Assembly (NCBI RefSeq): GCF_001411555.2
Contig: NC_049903.1
Location: forward strand, 22,411,098 to 22,475,097
Direction: 5' to 3'
Source of the DNA: Juglans regia
Lineage: Eukaryota; Streptophyta; Magnoliopsida; Fagales; Juglandaceae
DNA: 64,000 nucleotides
Within the stretch, counting starts at the first letter, position 1; each line of letters opens with the position of its first letter. The position numbers and the translations under genes were made by a program. Shown in pieces: positions 1-9,678 of the stretch. The notes below the pieces were generated by a model. That model saw only the letters and a list, made by a program, of their open reading frames with translations. It was not told where the DNA came from and did no database searches.

Positions 1-132
1 GCAGCCTACTTTTTGTTTTTTATTTTTTTTTTTGTCAACCCTAGAGCAATGAAGCCCTAGAATTAAATTTAAAGATACAATAATTAAAAGCTAGAATCAG
101 ACCTGATTGGAAACCTTGCTCTGAATACCAAA
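1..132 (-). mobile_element. Leader of a minus-strand family A element, cut by window edge
   Basis: Read on the minus strand this follows the LTR at 133-925. It holds the primer binding site complement (GCTCTGAATACCA just left of 133) and the start of the untranslated leader, including a long T-run that is an A-tract on the element's sense strand. The same leader follows every family A 5' LTR in the window. The coding part lies beyond the left edge. Confidence 0.8.
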
Positions 133-925
133 TGATATGAACCCACGAGAAAGGAATCCCTTGAACCCACAATCAATTTGAAAACTCCCCAAGAAAGCCA
201 AAATCAAGTCAATGGATGGAGAACCTAGACCCGATGAGAACTCGTTTCAAGAACCTAGATTATATTAAAATCTAGACCCATTGAAGAACCCGTCTCAAGA
301 ACCCAGATTACAAAGGAGGAACGCCACAAAGGTTGTGATTTACCTTTGATAAGTTCAAAAGTTCAATAAAGAACAAGAGGAGTAAAACTCAACTCACAAT
401 GAATAAATTCATCAAATTTCATTAACTTCATAAACTGATTAGAATCAGGCTACATAGAGTATTTAAAGCAAAACCTAATGAAACCCTAGCCAAAATAAAC
501 CCCCATCTTCCAAAAGTGCCCCTGGATGAACAGTGCCGCGCTACAGTAACTCGGCTATAGTAACCCTAACCCTAGTTCAATAAAATAATAACTTTCCCAA
601 CATGCCCTTGCATTGGCCCCCTTAAGTGCTTCCCATAATAAACTCAATTATTCTAAACTAATAACATAAGTTCTTTAAATGAATTAAATAAGTTGAAACC
701 CTTCAAGAGCTCAAAGCCTTTAAGTCTTGTCGTTGCCCTCTTCCGTAGCTAATCAAATGAATTAAAACTGGATCTTCATCCTTCAAGCCCCATCTTGAAT
801 GTTGGGCTCTTGCTAAACTTGGTCCAAGTGGATTGCATCAATCCTTGCCTTGTCTCCTTGATCTTCTTGGCCCATCTGGAAGTTGCAAATGATCTTTAAG
901 ACTAGGCCCATCTTGGTTCCCATCA
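133..925 (-). repeat. Family A LTR (5' LTR, minus strand)
   Basis: A full-length LTR of about 793 bp. On the plus strand it starts TGATATGAACC and ends GGTTCCCATCA, so on its own strand it begins TGATGGGAACC and ends GGTTCATATCA. A primer site lies inward (lower coordinates), which makes it a 5' LTR. The right flank switches at once to family B gag, so the element sits inside a family B copy. The flanking 5-mer is TCGGG; the partner copy would lie left of the window. Confidence 0.85.
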
Positions 926-930
926 TCGGG

Positions 931-1830
931 AAGCTACCATGGTTAGGTTTTTGCACGGTTTAAACATGAGATTGAGGATATAGTCGAGATGCAGCACTAT
1001 GTTGAGTTGACGGATATGGTGCATCAAGCCATAAAGGTGGAGGAACAATTCAAACGAAAGGGATTGGCTAGGAGGGGACAGCCTATGGCTACCACCAGCT
1101 CGTGGAAGACAACTCCAAAAAGGGATGAGCAGCAACAAAATAAGCCAAAATTTGAATCCTCTAAGAATGCCAACTTAAAGACCGCCACTACTTCATGTAC
1201 AATCGAGACTTGAAGTTCTAAAACACGTGATATTAAGTGTTTTAAATGTCAGGTGATAAATGCCCAAGGAGAGCTTGAGTCAGAAAATGAGGAAGAAGTA
1301 GATAATGATGATATGCCATCTATGGAGGATGCCGATGATGAGCAAAATGCTGTGGTTGGAGATTTATTGGTTGCAAGGCGAGTTCTCAATGTGCAGGTTA
1401 AGGAGGAAGAAAGTAACCGAAGGGAGAACTTGTTTCATACTTGGTGCTTTGTAAATAACAAAGTTTGCAGTGTCATTATCGATAGAGGGAGTTGCACAAA
1501 TGTAGCTAGCACTTATTTGGTGGAGAAATTGACTTTAACTACCTAGAAACATCCTTAACCTTACCGGCTTCAGTGGCTGAATGAATGTGGGGAAATCAAG
1601 GTAACAAGACAAGTGTTGGTGGCATTATCCATTGGCAAATATGAGGATGAGGTGCTTTGTGATGTGGTTTCTATGCACGCTTGCCATTTACTATTGGGAA
1701 GACCATGGCAGTATGATCTGAGGGTTACTCATTATAGATTCACAAATAAGTATTCATTCACTCTTAATAGGCAACCTATTACTCTTGGGCCATTAACTCC
1801 AAAACAGGTCAGGGAGGACCAATTAAAATG
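931..1830 (+). pseudogene. Family B gypsy gag C-terminus and protease, degenerate
   Basis: Three broken reading frames encode the end of Gag (a segment resembling EMQHYVELTDMVHQAIKVEEQ), a Lys/Gln-rich linker, an acidic stretch and an aspartic protease-like domain. The zinc knuckle is cut after its first half (CFKCQ) and the sequence jumps directly to VINAQGE. The protease motif reads IIDRGSC where related copies have IIDGGSC. In-frame stops lie near 1213, 1546 and 1560. The protease region ends at a PKQVREDQLK motif, where the sequence abruptly becomes an inverted family A pol segment. The minus-strand copy of this family at 45386-46011 supports the assignment. It cannot make a working protein. 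Confidence 0.75.
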
Positions 1831-2248
1831 GAGACAAGGACATACCTTCTTGCTAAAGCATCAACCACAAAATTTTCCATACCTTGTGTGTATTTGAATA
1901 CATGAGGAAAAGTCTCAATATAGTCCTCCCACTTAGTATGCGTTCTACTCAACAACTTACCTTGTCCCTTTAAGTGTGTCAAGGACTCATGTTCTTCAAA
2001 TAAAGGTCGGATAGGAATTGTCGCACCTGGCACAAGATCAATGTAGTACTCTATCTCCCTAATTGGTGGCAATCCACTAAACACACCACTAGGAATCATG
2101 GCCTCATATCCCTGCAACAAAGAAACAACAACACTAGGCAAAGAGTCATTAAATTCGTTAGCATAAAAGCTTGCCTTAGCATAAAAACTCACTTTTGTCT
2201 TTCTATTTCTCTCTACAATATCTCTTTCTTTTTCCTCTTGTGGCTCCA
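1831..2248 (-). pseudogene. Inverted fragment of RT-less family A pol
   Basis: On the minus strand this is open and encodes a Glu/Lys linker (EPQEEKERD), the motif SVVVSLLQGYE, the PPIREIE motif that precedes RT in intact copies, the shared deletion junction (ATIPIRPLFEEHESLTHLKG) and the RNase H/connection remnant ending in VVDALARRYVL. Both neighbours run on the plus strand. The same segment occurs in direct orientation at about 3150-3570, giving a large imperfect inverted repeat with about 0.9 kb between arms. Both ends are abrupt joins without LTRs, so it arose by rearrangement rather than integration. Confidence 0.8.
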
Positions 2249-3430
2249 CTCTTGGATGGACATAGAAGAGTTAGGCATGGAAGAGGCTTTAGGGCAAACT
2301 CAGGGGGTCGAGATAGAGTAGATAAGAACCTTGGGAGCATCAAAATGAAAATACCATCATTCCAAGGTACTACTAACCCTGAAATTTTTTTAGAGTGGGA
2401 GAAAAGAATAGAGTTCATGTTTGATTGTCATAATTACTATGAGCAGAAGAAGGTGAAGTTGGCTGTAATTGAGTTCACTGATTATGCGATTGTCGGGTGG
2501 GATCAATTAGTGACCAATAGGAGGAGGACTCTTGAGAGGCCTGTAGAAACATGGAGAGAGTTGAAAGCTATCATGAGGCGGAGATTTGTACCTAGCCACA
2601 ACTATAGAGACCTCTACCAAAAATTACAAAATCTTTCACAAGGGTCTAGGAGTGTAGAGGATTATCATAAGGAGCTAAAGGTGGCTATGATTCGGGCTAA
2701 TGTAGTGGAGGATCGGTAGGCCACGATGACAAGATTTTTGAGGGTGTTGAATAGGGAAATAGCCAATGTAGTTGAGTTGCAACATTATGAGGAGGTAGAG
2801 GACATGGTGCACATAGCTATGAAGGTGGAGAGGCGGCTAAAAAGAAAGGGTACATCAAGGTATACTTCAGTTTCTAGTACTTATTGGAAACCAAATTGGA
2901 ACAAAAATGATCAAGCTGCAACGAAGGGGAAGACCGAACCATGTAAGGGAAAAGATGAGGGTGAGGCTGAAACCTCAAGAAAAAGTGAGAATGAGTTGAA
3001 AAACAATTGTGAGGCCGAGACTGAAAAAAAAATAGAGAGGGAAAAGAACAAAGAGAGTGAGAGGAAAAAAAAGAATGAGGCTGAAACATCAAAAGAAAGA
3101 GAGAGAGAAAAAGAAAATAGAGAGGTGGTTGAGAGTCAAGAAAAAAGAGTGGAGCCACAAGAGGAAAAAGAAAGAGAGATTGTAGAGACAAATAGAAAGA
3201 CAAAAGTGAGTTTTTATGCTAAGACAAGATTTTATGCGAATGAATTTAACGACTTTTTGCCAAGTGTTGTTGTTTCTTTGTTGCAGGGATATGAGGTCGT
3301 GATTCCTAGTGGTGTGTTTAGTGGATTGCCACCTATTAGGGATATAGAGCACCACGTTGATTTTGTGCTAGGTGCGACAATTCCTAACCGACATTTATTT
3401 GAAGAACATAAGTCCTTGACACACTTGAAG
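2249..3430 (+). pseudogene. Family A gag fused to pol linker (protease missing)
   Basis: Capsid-like Gag of the retrotransposon gag family is recognisable (WEKRIEFMFDCHNY, TWRELKAIMRRRFVPSH, SRSVEDYHKELKVAMIRAN). One in-frame TAG at 2717-2719 breaks it and the same frame resumes afterwards. After the Gag C-terminus the frame runs into a Glu/Lys/Ser-rich low-complexity linker and then directly into VVVSLLQGYE and PPIRDIE of pol. Zinc knuckle and protease are both absent, so this copy has a different internal deletion from the copy at 15481-16296, which lost capsid but kept protease. The start is truncated at the join with the inverted fragment on the left. Confidence 0.75.
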
Positions 3431-4521
3431 GAAGAAGATAAGTTGTTGACTATAGAATGCATGCTAAGCGGGAGGACTGTTTTGAGACTTTTCCTCATGT
3501 AATCAAGTACACACAAGGTAAGGAAAGTTTTGTGGTTGATGATTTAGCAAGAAGGTATGTCCTTGTCTTCATTTTAGATGCAAAATTGTTGAGACTTGAA
3601 TATGATAAGGAATTGCATGCTAATAATGATGACTTTGCTAGTGTGTATGGAACATGGAAAATTGGAACTTGTTTAGAAAGAATAGATTTTGTGTGCCTAC
3701 TAGTTTTATGCGTAAGTTACTTGTGTGTAATGGACATGCTGGTTTGTTGGGTAACCTTGGTGTAAGGAAGACTTTTGTTGTATTGTATGAACGTTTTTGG
3801 GAATATCATTTGTCATTCAATGACGTGTTGTATGGATGTTTGTGGAAGTATCATTTTTCATTCATTGATGTGTTGCATGAACGTTTGTGGAAGTATCATT
3901 TGCCTTTCGTTGAAGTGTTTCGTGAACGTTTGTGGAAGTATCATTTTTCATTCATTAACATGTTGCATGAACGTTTGTGGGAGTATTGCATGCCATTCAT
4001 TGAGCTTTCATATAATTGGAGTAGCCATTCATTGACATTTTGCATGAACATTTATGTCGGTTTAAGATGAAGAGAGATGTCAATCATATTTGTGGCAGGT
4101 GCATTACATGCAGAAAGGCAAAATTTAATCTTTTGCCACATGGGTTGTATACACCCTTACCTGTTCTTAGTGAGTCATGTGTAGACATACCTATGGACTT
4201 TATTTTTGGGCTGCCTAGGAAAGAAAGGACTAAAGATTCTATTTTTATGGTTATGGATGGATTTATAGAGTTTGCATATAACAGGACCATGCATACAACC
4301 ATTTTATATTCTCCTTTAGAAATTGTTTATAGACATAATCCATTTACTCCTTTAGATTTAATACCTTTACCTATTGACAACGGGAGTAGCTTGGATGGAT
4401 TTTTTCAAATTCTTGAACAAATTGATGATAATGCATATGAAATTAATTATAATGTTACTAACATTTTTCCCTTTGATCCAGGTGGAGATTCGAGGTCGAA
4501 TCCTTTTGAGGAGAGGGGGAA
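3431..4521 (+). pseudogene. RT-less pol remnant with integrase pieces
   Basis: This continues the pol frame with frameshifts: RNase H/connection remnant (FVVDDLARRYVLVFILDAKLL, split near 3650), the integrase N-terminal zinc-finger start (GNLGVRKTF), a 15-residue repeat array, then the integrase Cys pair ICGRCITCRKAK, GLYTPLPV and the core start with IPMDFIFGLP and DSIFMVMDGF. Directly after VMDGF it jumps to IEFAYNRTMHTT, so the middle of the catalytic core, including the third acidic residue, is gone. The C-terminus reads FPFDPGGDSRSNPFEERGND and leads through the polypurine tract into the LTR at 4522. It cannot encode an active integrase. Confidence 0.75.
3778..4040 (+). repeat. 45-bp coding tandem array, about 5 units
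   Basis: Units of 45 bp encode variants of VLHERLWEYHLPFID. Each fuses the LHExxW motif of the integrase N-terminal region to the LPFIEFAYN motif from near the end of the core. Alternate units carry the WKYHFSFI variant. The array lies exactly where integrase sequence should run from the zinc-finger start to the Cys pair. Confidence 0.85.
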
Positions 4522-5208
4522 TGATGCAAACCAAGGTGGGCCTAGTCTTAAAGATATGTTGCAAGTTCCAGATGAGCTAAATACAAGTTCAAGGGCTTAA
4601 ATGATGAGGATTCAGTTTTGATTCATTTGATAAGCTATGGAAATGGCAACAACATGACTTAAAGGCTTTGGACACTTGAAGGCTTTCAATTTATTTAATT
4701 CATATAAAGGACTTATTTTAGTAATTTAGAATAATTGGGTTTACTATATGGGAAGGGGGCCTATGCAAGGGCATGTTGGAAAATTTATTATTTTATTAAA
4801 CTAGAGTTAGGGTTACTGTAGCCGAGTTACACTAGCACCATACTGTAGCCGCTGCATTGTTCACTCAGGGGTATTTTTGGAAGATGGGGTTATTATTTTG
4901 GCTAGGGTTTTAATTAGTTTTTGTTTTGATGAATTTATTCATTGTGAGTTGAGTTTATCTCCTCTTGTTCTTATTTGAACTTTTGAACTTATCAAAGGTA
5001 AATCACAACCTTTGTGGCGTTCCTCCTTTGTAATCTGGGTTCTTGAGACGTGTTCTTCAACCGGTTTAGATTTTAATATAATCTAGGTTCTTAAAACGAG
5101 TTCTCATCATGTCTAGGTTCTCCATCCATTGACTTGATTTTGGCTTTCTTGGGGAGTTTTCAAATTGACTGTGGGTTCAAGGGATTTCATTCCCGCGGGT
5201 TCATATCA
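4522..5208 (+). repeat. Family A LTR (3' LTR)
   Basis: Starts TGATGCAAACC directly after the purine tract GAGGAGAGGGGGAA and ends GGTTCATATCA; 687 bp. It contains repeated CTGTAGC motifs near 4815-4855 and a CTCCTCTTGTTC block shared by all family A LTRs. No primer site follows. The next bases (GGACCAATTGAAGCTG) are the protease-linker of another family A copy, so this is the 3' LTR of the element to its left inserted in, or recombined with, another copy. Confidence 0.85.
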
Positions 5209-5690
5209 GGACCAATTGAAGCTGAAAAGTGAGGTTGCTCAAAAAATAAAGAGTGAAAATGAGAGTGATAAAAAAAGTGAGAGTGATCAAAAAATAAAAA
5301 GTGAAAAGGAGATTGACCAAAAAAGGAAGAGTGAAAGTGAGAATGAGCTGAAAAGCAGGAGTGAAGGTGAGAGAGAAAGTGAGATTGAGCTGAAAAGCAA
5401 GAGTGAAGATGATGAGATTGAGAATAAAAGAAATAGTGAGACTGAAATGGAGAAAGAGAGAAAAATGAGAGAGAAAAAAGAAGAGGGTGAGACTAAGACT
5501 TCAAGAAAAAGAGAGAATGAGTTGAAAAATAATTGTGAGGTCAAGAGTACAAAAAAAGTGACAGAAAAAAAAAGAGTGAAAAGGAAAAAGAGCGTGAAAG
5601 GGAAAAAGTGAGCGAAAAAGAAAAAGAGAGTGGAAAGAAAAGAGAAAGTGAAGAAAGTGAGAGAAAAACAAGAGAAAAGTGAGTTTTTAT
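5209..5690 (+). pseudogene. Glu/Lys/Ser-rich linker between protease and pol of a family A copy
   Basis: The frame opens with DQLKLKSEVAQ, the end of the protease-region domain in other copies, and continues as short repeats of KSENESD and QKIKSE type. The DNA is almost pure purine with a period near 30 bp. Copies in the window differ strongly in length here, consistent with slippage. It is charged and low-complexity, probably disordered or coiled-coil. The frame closes at 5609-5611 and the rest is frameshifted. Confidence 0.7.
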
Positions 5691-6868
5691 GCTAAGGCGA
5701 GTCTTAATACTAACGAACTTGACGTATGTTTGTCTAGTATTGTTGTCTCTTTGTTGCAGGGATATAAGGACAGGATTCCTAGTGGTGTGTTTAGTGGATT
5801 GCTACCTATTAGGGAGATAGGGCACTACATTGATTTTGCCAGGTTAAAGAATTCCTAACCGACCTTTCTTTGAAGAACATGAGTCATTGACATACTTAAA
5901 GGGACAAAGTAACTTTTCCTCATGTATTCAAATACAAACAAGGTATGAAAAATTTTGTGGTTGACGCTTTAGCAAGAAGGTATGTCATTGTCTTCATTTT
6001 AGATTCAAAATTGTTGAGACTTGAATATGATAAGAAATTACATGCTAATGACGATGATTTTGCTAGTGTGCATGGAACATGTGAAAAAACATCATTTGGT
6101 AAGTTCTATAAACTGGATTGGTACTTGTTTAGAAAGAATAGATTTTGTGTGCCCACTAGTTTTATGCGTAAATTTCTTGTGTGTGATGGACATGGTGGTT
6201 TGTTGGGTAACCTTGGTGTAAGGAAGACTTTTGTTATGTTGCATGAACATTTTTGAGAATATCATTTTCCATTCAATGACGTGTTGCATGGACGATTGTG
6301 GAAGTATCATTTTTCATTCATTGATGTGTTGCATGAATGTTTGTGGGAGTACCATTGCTATTCATTGACGTATCGCATGAACGTTTGTAGAAGCGTCATT
6401 TGTCGTTCACTAACGTGTTGCATGAACATTTGTGGAAGTATTACTTGCCATTCATTGTGTTTTCATATAATTGAAGTGGTCATTTTGGTATAAGGAAAGA
6501 TTTAGGTTTATTTCATGAACGTTTGTGGAAGTATCATTTGCCATTTATTGAATTGTTACATGGACGTTTCTGGGAGTTTCATTTGCCCTTATTAGAGTGT
6601 GCATATAAAACCTTCCATACTACTATTTCTTATTCTCCATTTGAAATTGTTTATGGTTTTAAACCACATACTCCTTTAACTTTGATGCTTTTGCTTGTTA
6701 ATGATAGGAGTAGCTTGAATCAACATTTCCAAATTCTTGGGAAAATTAATGCAAATGCATATAAAATGGATCTTCCAGGTATGTATCATGTTTTTGTTAT
6801 TTTCAACATTACTAACCTCTTTCCCTCTGATCCAGGAGGAGATTCGACCTTTTGAGGAGAGGGGGAAA
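5691..6868 (+). pseudogene. RT-less pol remnant of a second family A copy
   Basis: Begins with VSFYAKAS-type sequence and the SIVVSLLQG motif, then the PPIRE region and the RT-deletion junction, here further damaged: the ATIPNRP segment and the following linker are frameshifted and shortened near 5840-5940. The RNase H/connection remnant is readable at 5945-6256, followed by the repeat array and the integrase C-terminal part (SPFEIVYGF, PLTLMLLLVND, FQILGKINANAYKMDLPG, FPSDPGGDS). The integrase Cys pair and catalytic core are absent, as in the copy at 16503-17787. The purine tract joins a damaged LTR start at about 6869. Confidence 0.7.
6236..6600 (+). repeat. 45-bp coding tandem array, about 6-7 units, frameshifted
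   Basis: Units of CATGAACG/ATTTGTGGGAGTATCATTTGCC type recur every 45 bp, with one longer unit that includes the FGIRKDL segment near 6480-6510. A stop (TGA in place of TGG) lies at 6255-6257 and at least one single-base shift occurs near 6350. Confidence 0.75.
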
Positions 6869-7590
6869 GAAGGTGAGCCTAGTCTGAAAGATATGTTGCA
6901 AGTTCCAGATGAGCCAAATACAAGTTCAATGGCTTAATGATGAAGATTCAGTTTTGATTCATTTGATAAGCTATGGAAAGGGCAACAACATGACTTAAAG
7001 GCTTTGGGCACTTGAACGCTTTCAATTTATTTAATTCATTTAAATGATTTATTTTATTAGTTTAGAATAATTGGGTTTATTATGGGAAGCACTTAAGGGG
7101 GCTTATGCAAGGGCATGTTGGGAAAGTTATTATTTTATGGAACTAGGGTTAGGGTTACTGTAGCCTAGTTATTGTAGCGCCATACTGTAGCGTGGCACTG
7201 TTCACTCAGGGGCAATTTTTGAAGATGAGGATTTATTTTGGCTAGGGTTTTAATTAAGTTTTGGTTTAAATACTCTTTGTAGTCTCATTTTAATCAGTTT
7301 ATGAAATTTGATAAATTTATTCATTGTGAGTTGAGTTTTACTCCTCTTGTTCTTAATTGAACTTTTGAACTTATCAAAGGTAAATTACAACCTTTGTGGC
7401 GTTCTTCCTTTGTAATCTGGGTTCTTGAGATTGGTTCTCCAACGGGTCAAGATTTTAATATAATCTAGGTTCTTGAAACGAGTTCTAATCGGGTTTAGAT
7501 TCTCCATCCATTGACTTGATTTTGGCTTTCTTGGAGAGTTTTTAAAATGATTGTGGTTTCAAGGGATTCCGTTCCCGCGGGTTCATATCA
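6869..7590 (+). repeat. Family A LTR (3' LTR, damaged start)
   Basis: About 722 bp ending GGTTCATATCA. The usual TGATGGGAACCAAGGTGGGCC start is shortened to AGAAGGTGAGCC, so the first bases are lost. TTTAAATACTC (TATA-like) lies near 7265. The right flank is the middle of a minus-strand LTR, an abrupt tail-to-tail join. Confidence 0.8.
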
Positions 7591-7844
7591 CATGCCCTTG
7601 CATAGGCCCCCTTCCCATATAATAAACCCAATTATTCTAAATTAATAAAATAAGTCCTTTAAATGAATTAAATAAATTGAAAGCCTTCAAGTGCCCAAAG
7701 GCTTAAAGTCATGTTGTTGCCCTTTCCATAGCTTATCAAATGAATCAAAACTGAATCTTCATCATTTAAGCCCTTGAACTTGTATTTGGCCCATATGGAA
7801 CTTGCAACATATCTTTAAGACTAGGCCTATCTTGGTTCTCATCA
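7591..7844 (-). repeat. Partial family A LTR (3' LTR end, minus strand)
   Basis: The last 254 bp on the plus strand, ending GGTTCTCATCA, match the TGATG...-start half of family A LTRs read in reverse. The other half is missing at the join with 7590. Inward sequence is the polypurine tract complement (TTCCCCCTCTCCTC), so this was a 3' LTR. Confidence 0.8.
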
Positions 7845-8168
7845 TTCCCCCTCTCCTCAAAAGGATTCAACCTCGAATCTCCACCTGGACCCAAGGGAAA
7901 AATGTTAGTAACATTATCATTAATTTCATATGCATTATCATTAATTTGTTCAAGAATTTGAAAAAATCCATCGAAGCTACTCCTATTGTCAACAGATAAA
8001 GACATTAAATCTAAAGGAGTGAATGGATTAAGACTATAAACAATTTCAAAAGGAGAATATAAAGTGGTAGTATGCATGGTCCTATTATATGCAAACTCTA
8101 TAAATCCATCCATAACCACAAAAATAGAATCTCAACTCCTTTCTTTCCAAGGCAGCCTCAAAACAAAG
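7845..8168 (-). pseudogene. Integrase C-terminal fragment of a family A copy (minus strand)
   Basis: On the minus strand the frame encodes VMDGFIEFAYNRTMHTT, SPFEIVYSLNPFTPLDL, a FFQILEQINDNAYEI segment and PGGDSRLNPFEERGND. It then reads through the purine tract into the LTR with SLKDMLQVPYGP and stops at 7766. The VMDGF-IEFAYN junction is the same core deletion as at 4257-4280 and 23822-23845, so the deletion was inherited rather than made here. The 5' end is cut by a plus-strand LTR fragment at 8169. Confidence 0.75.
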
Positions 8169-8375
8169 TGATGGGAACCAAGGTGGGCCTAGTCTTAAAG
8201 ATATGTTGCAAGTTCCAGATGAGTCAATTACAAGTTCAAGGGCTTAAAGAATGAAGATTTAGTTTTGATTCATTTAATAAGCTATGGAAAGGGCAACAAC
8301 ATGACTAGGGTTTCAAGACTTGAAGACTTTCCATTTATTTTACAGAAAGGACTTAAGGGGGCCTATGCATTGGTA
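8169..8375 (+). repeat. Family A LTR fragment, plus strand
   Basis: Begins TGATGGGAACCAAGGTGGGCC, runs about 200 bp through the AAGGACTTAAGGGGGCC block and stops. About 25 bp of unassigned filler follow before a minus-strand leader. The TG-start is intact, so this is the beginning of an insertion that was later truncated. Confidence 0.75.
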
Positions 8376-8951
8376 GAGATAGGAGGCCTATGAATTTATT
8401 CCAACCAGTAATATAGATCAAAGAAACAAGGAATGAATAAAACGACACGAGACTCAAGGAATTTATACGAGGGAAAGAGTAATTATAAAACAAGATACTA
8501 ACTAGAAAGATGTAATCAATTCCTATGATGATAAAAGCTCAATCAACAAAAGTACTTTGTTTCTCTCTTCTTCTTTTTTTATTGAATTTTCTTTTCTTTT
8601 CATTTCTTTTCTTTTCTTTTCTTTTCTCGAATTCAATTACAAATAGCAATATTCAACTGTGAAAATCAAGCAATTGAATTTAAGCGCGACAACGAAATAT
8701 AAGAGAATCAATGGAATGGCACTCCAAGCAACAGATAAACTTAGAGATGCAGGGAAACCCTAGAATTTTGAAACCCTAGGTGATGCAAATTTCAGCCAAA
8801 TCCAAAAATCCTAAGAATTTCGGCGCCAACTTTTTGTTTCTATTTTTTTTTTGGCAACCCTAGAACAATGAAGCCCTAGAATTAAATTAAAGGATGCTAG
8901 AATTACAAGATAGAATCACACCTGATTGGAAACCTTGCTCTGAATAACAAA
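8376..8951 (-). mobile_element. Leader of a minus-strand family A element
   Basis: Matches the leader of other copies in reverse: a TATTCCAACCAGTAATATAG segment, a CT-rich microsatellite (about 8565-8625; GA-rich on the sense strand), several CCCTAG motifs, and the primer-site complement CTCTGAATAACA next to the LTR. Gag and pol of this element are missing. The 7591-8168 fragment may be the other end of the same insertion. Confidence 0.7.
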
Positions 8952-9678
8952 TAATATGAACCAGCAGGAATGGAATCCCTTGAACCCACAATGAATTTGA
9001 AAACTCTCCAAGAAAGCCAAAATCAAGTCAATGGATAGAGAATCTAGACCCGATAAGAACTCGTTTCAAGAACCTAGATTATATTAAAATCTAGACCCGT
9101 TGAAGAACTTGTCTCAAGAACCCAGATTACAAAGGAGGAACGCCACAAATGTTGTGATTTACCTTTGATAAGTTCAAAAGTTCAATTAAGACAAAGAGGA
9201 GATAAACTCAACTCACAATGAATAAATTCATCAAATTTCACAAACTGTTTAAAATGTGGCTACAAAGAGTATTTAAACCAAAACCTAATTAAAACCCTAG
9301 CCAAAATAATACCCCATCTTCCAAAATACCCCTGAGTGAACAGCACCGCGGTTACAGTATGACGCTACAGTAACTCGGCTACAGTAACCCTAACCCTAGT
9401 TCAATAAAATAATAACTTTCCCAACATGCCCTTGCATAGGCCCCCTTCTCATATAATAAACCCAACTATTCTAAATTAATAAAATAAGTCCTTTAAATGA
9501 ATTAAATAAACTGAAAGCCTTCAAGTGCCCAAAGCCTTTAAGTCATGTTGTTGCCCTTTCCATAGCTTATCAAATGAATCAAAATTGAATCTTCATCATT
9601 TAAGCCCTTCAACTTGTATTTGGCTCATCTGGAGCTTGCAACATATTTTTAAGATTAGGCTCACCTTGGTTTCCATCA
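8952..9678 (-). repeat. Family A LTR (5' LTR, minus strand) at the satellite border
   Basis: 727 bp, from TAATATGAACC (terminal TG mutated to TA) to GGTTTCCATCA. The primer site lies inward on the left. The right flank is satellite starting CGATTGGCC, so the element integrated in the satellite with CGATT as the expected target duplication; the partner copy is lost on the left. Confidence 0.85.

Noticed and set aside
4815..4860. Telomere-like repeats (GGGTTAGGGTT, ACTAGGGTTAGGGTTACTGTAG) in LTRs, as near 7143, 14304, 18140 and 60166
   Set aside because: Only one or two short units occur, at a fixed place in family A LTRs; not an interstitial telomere array.
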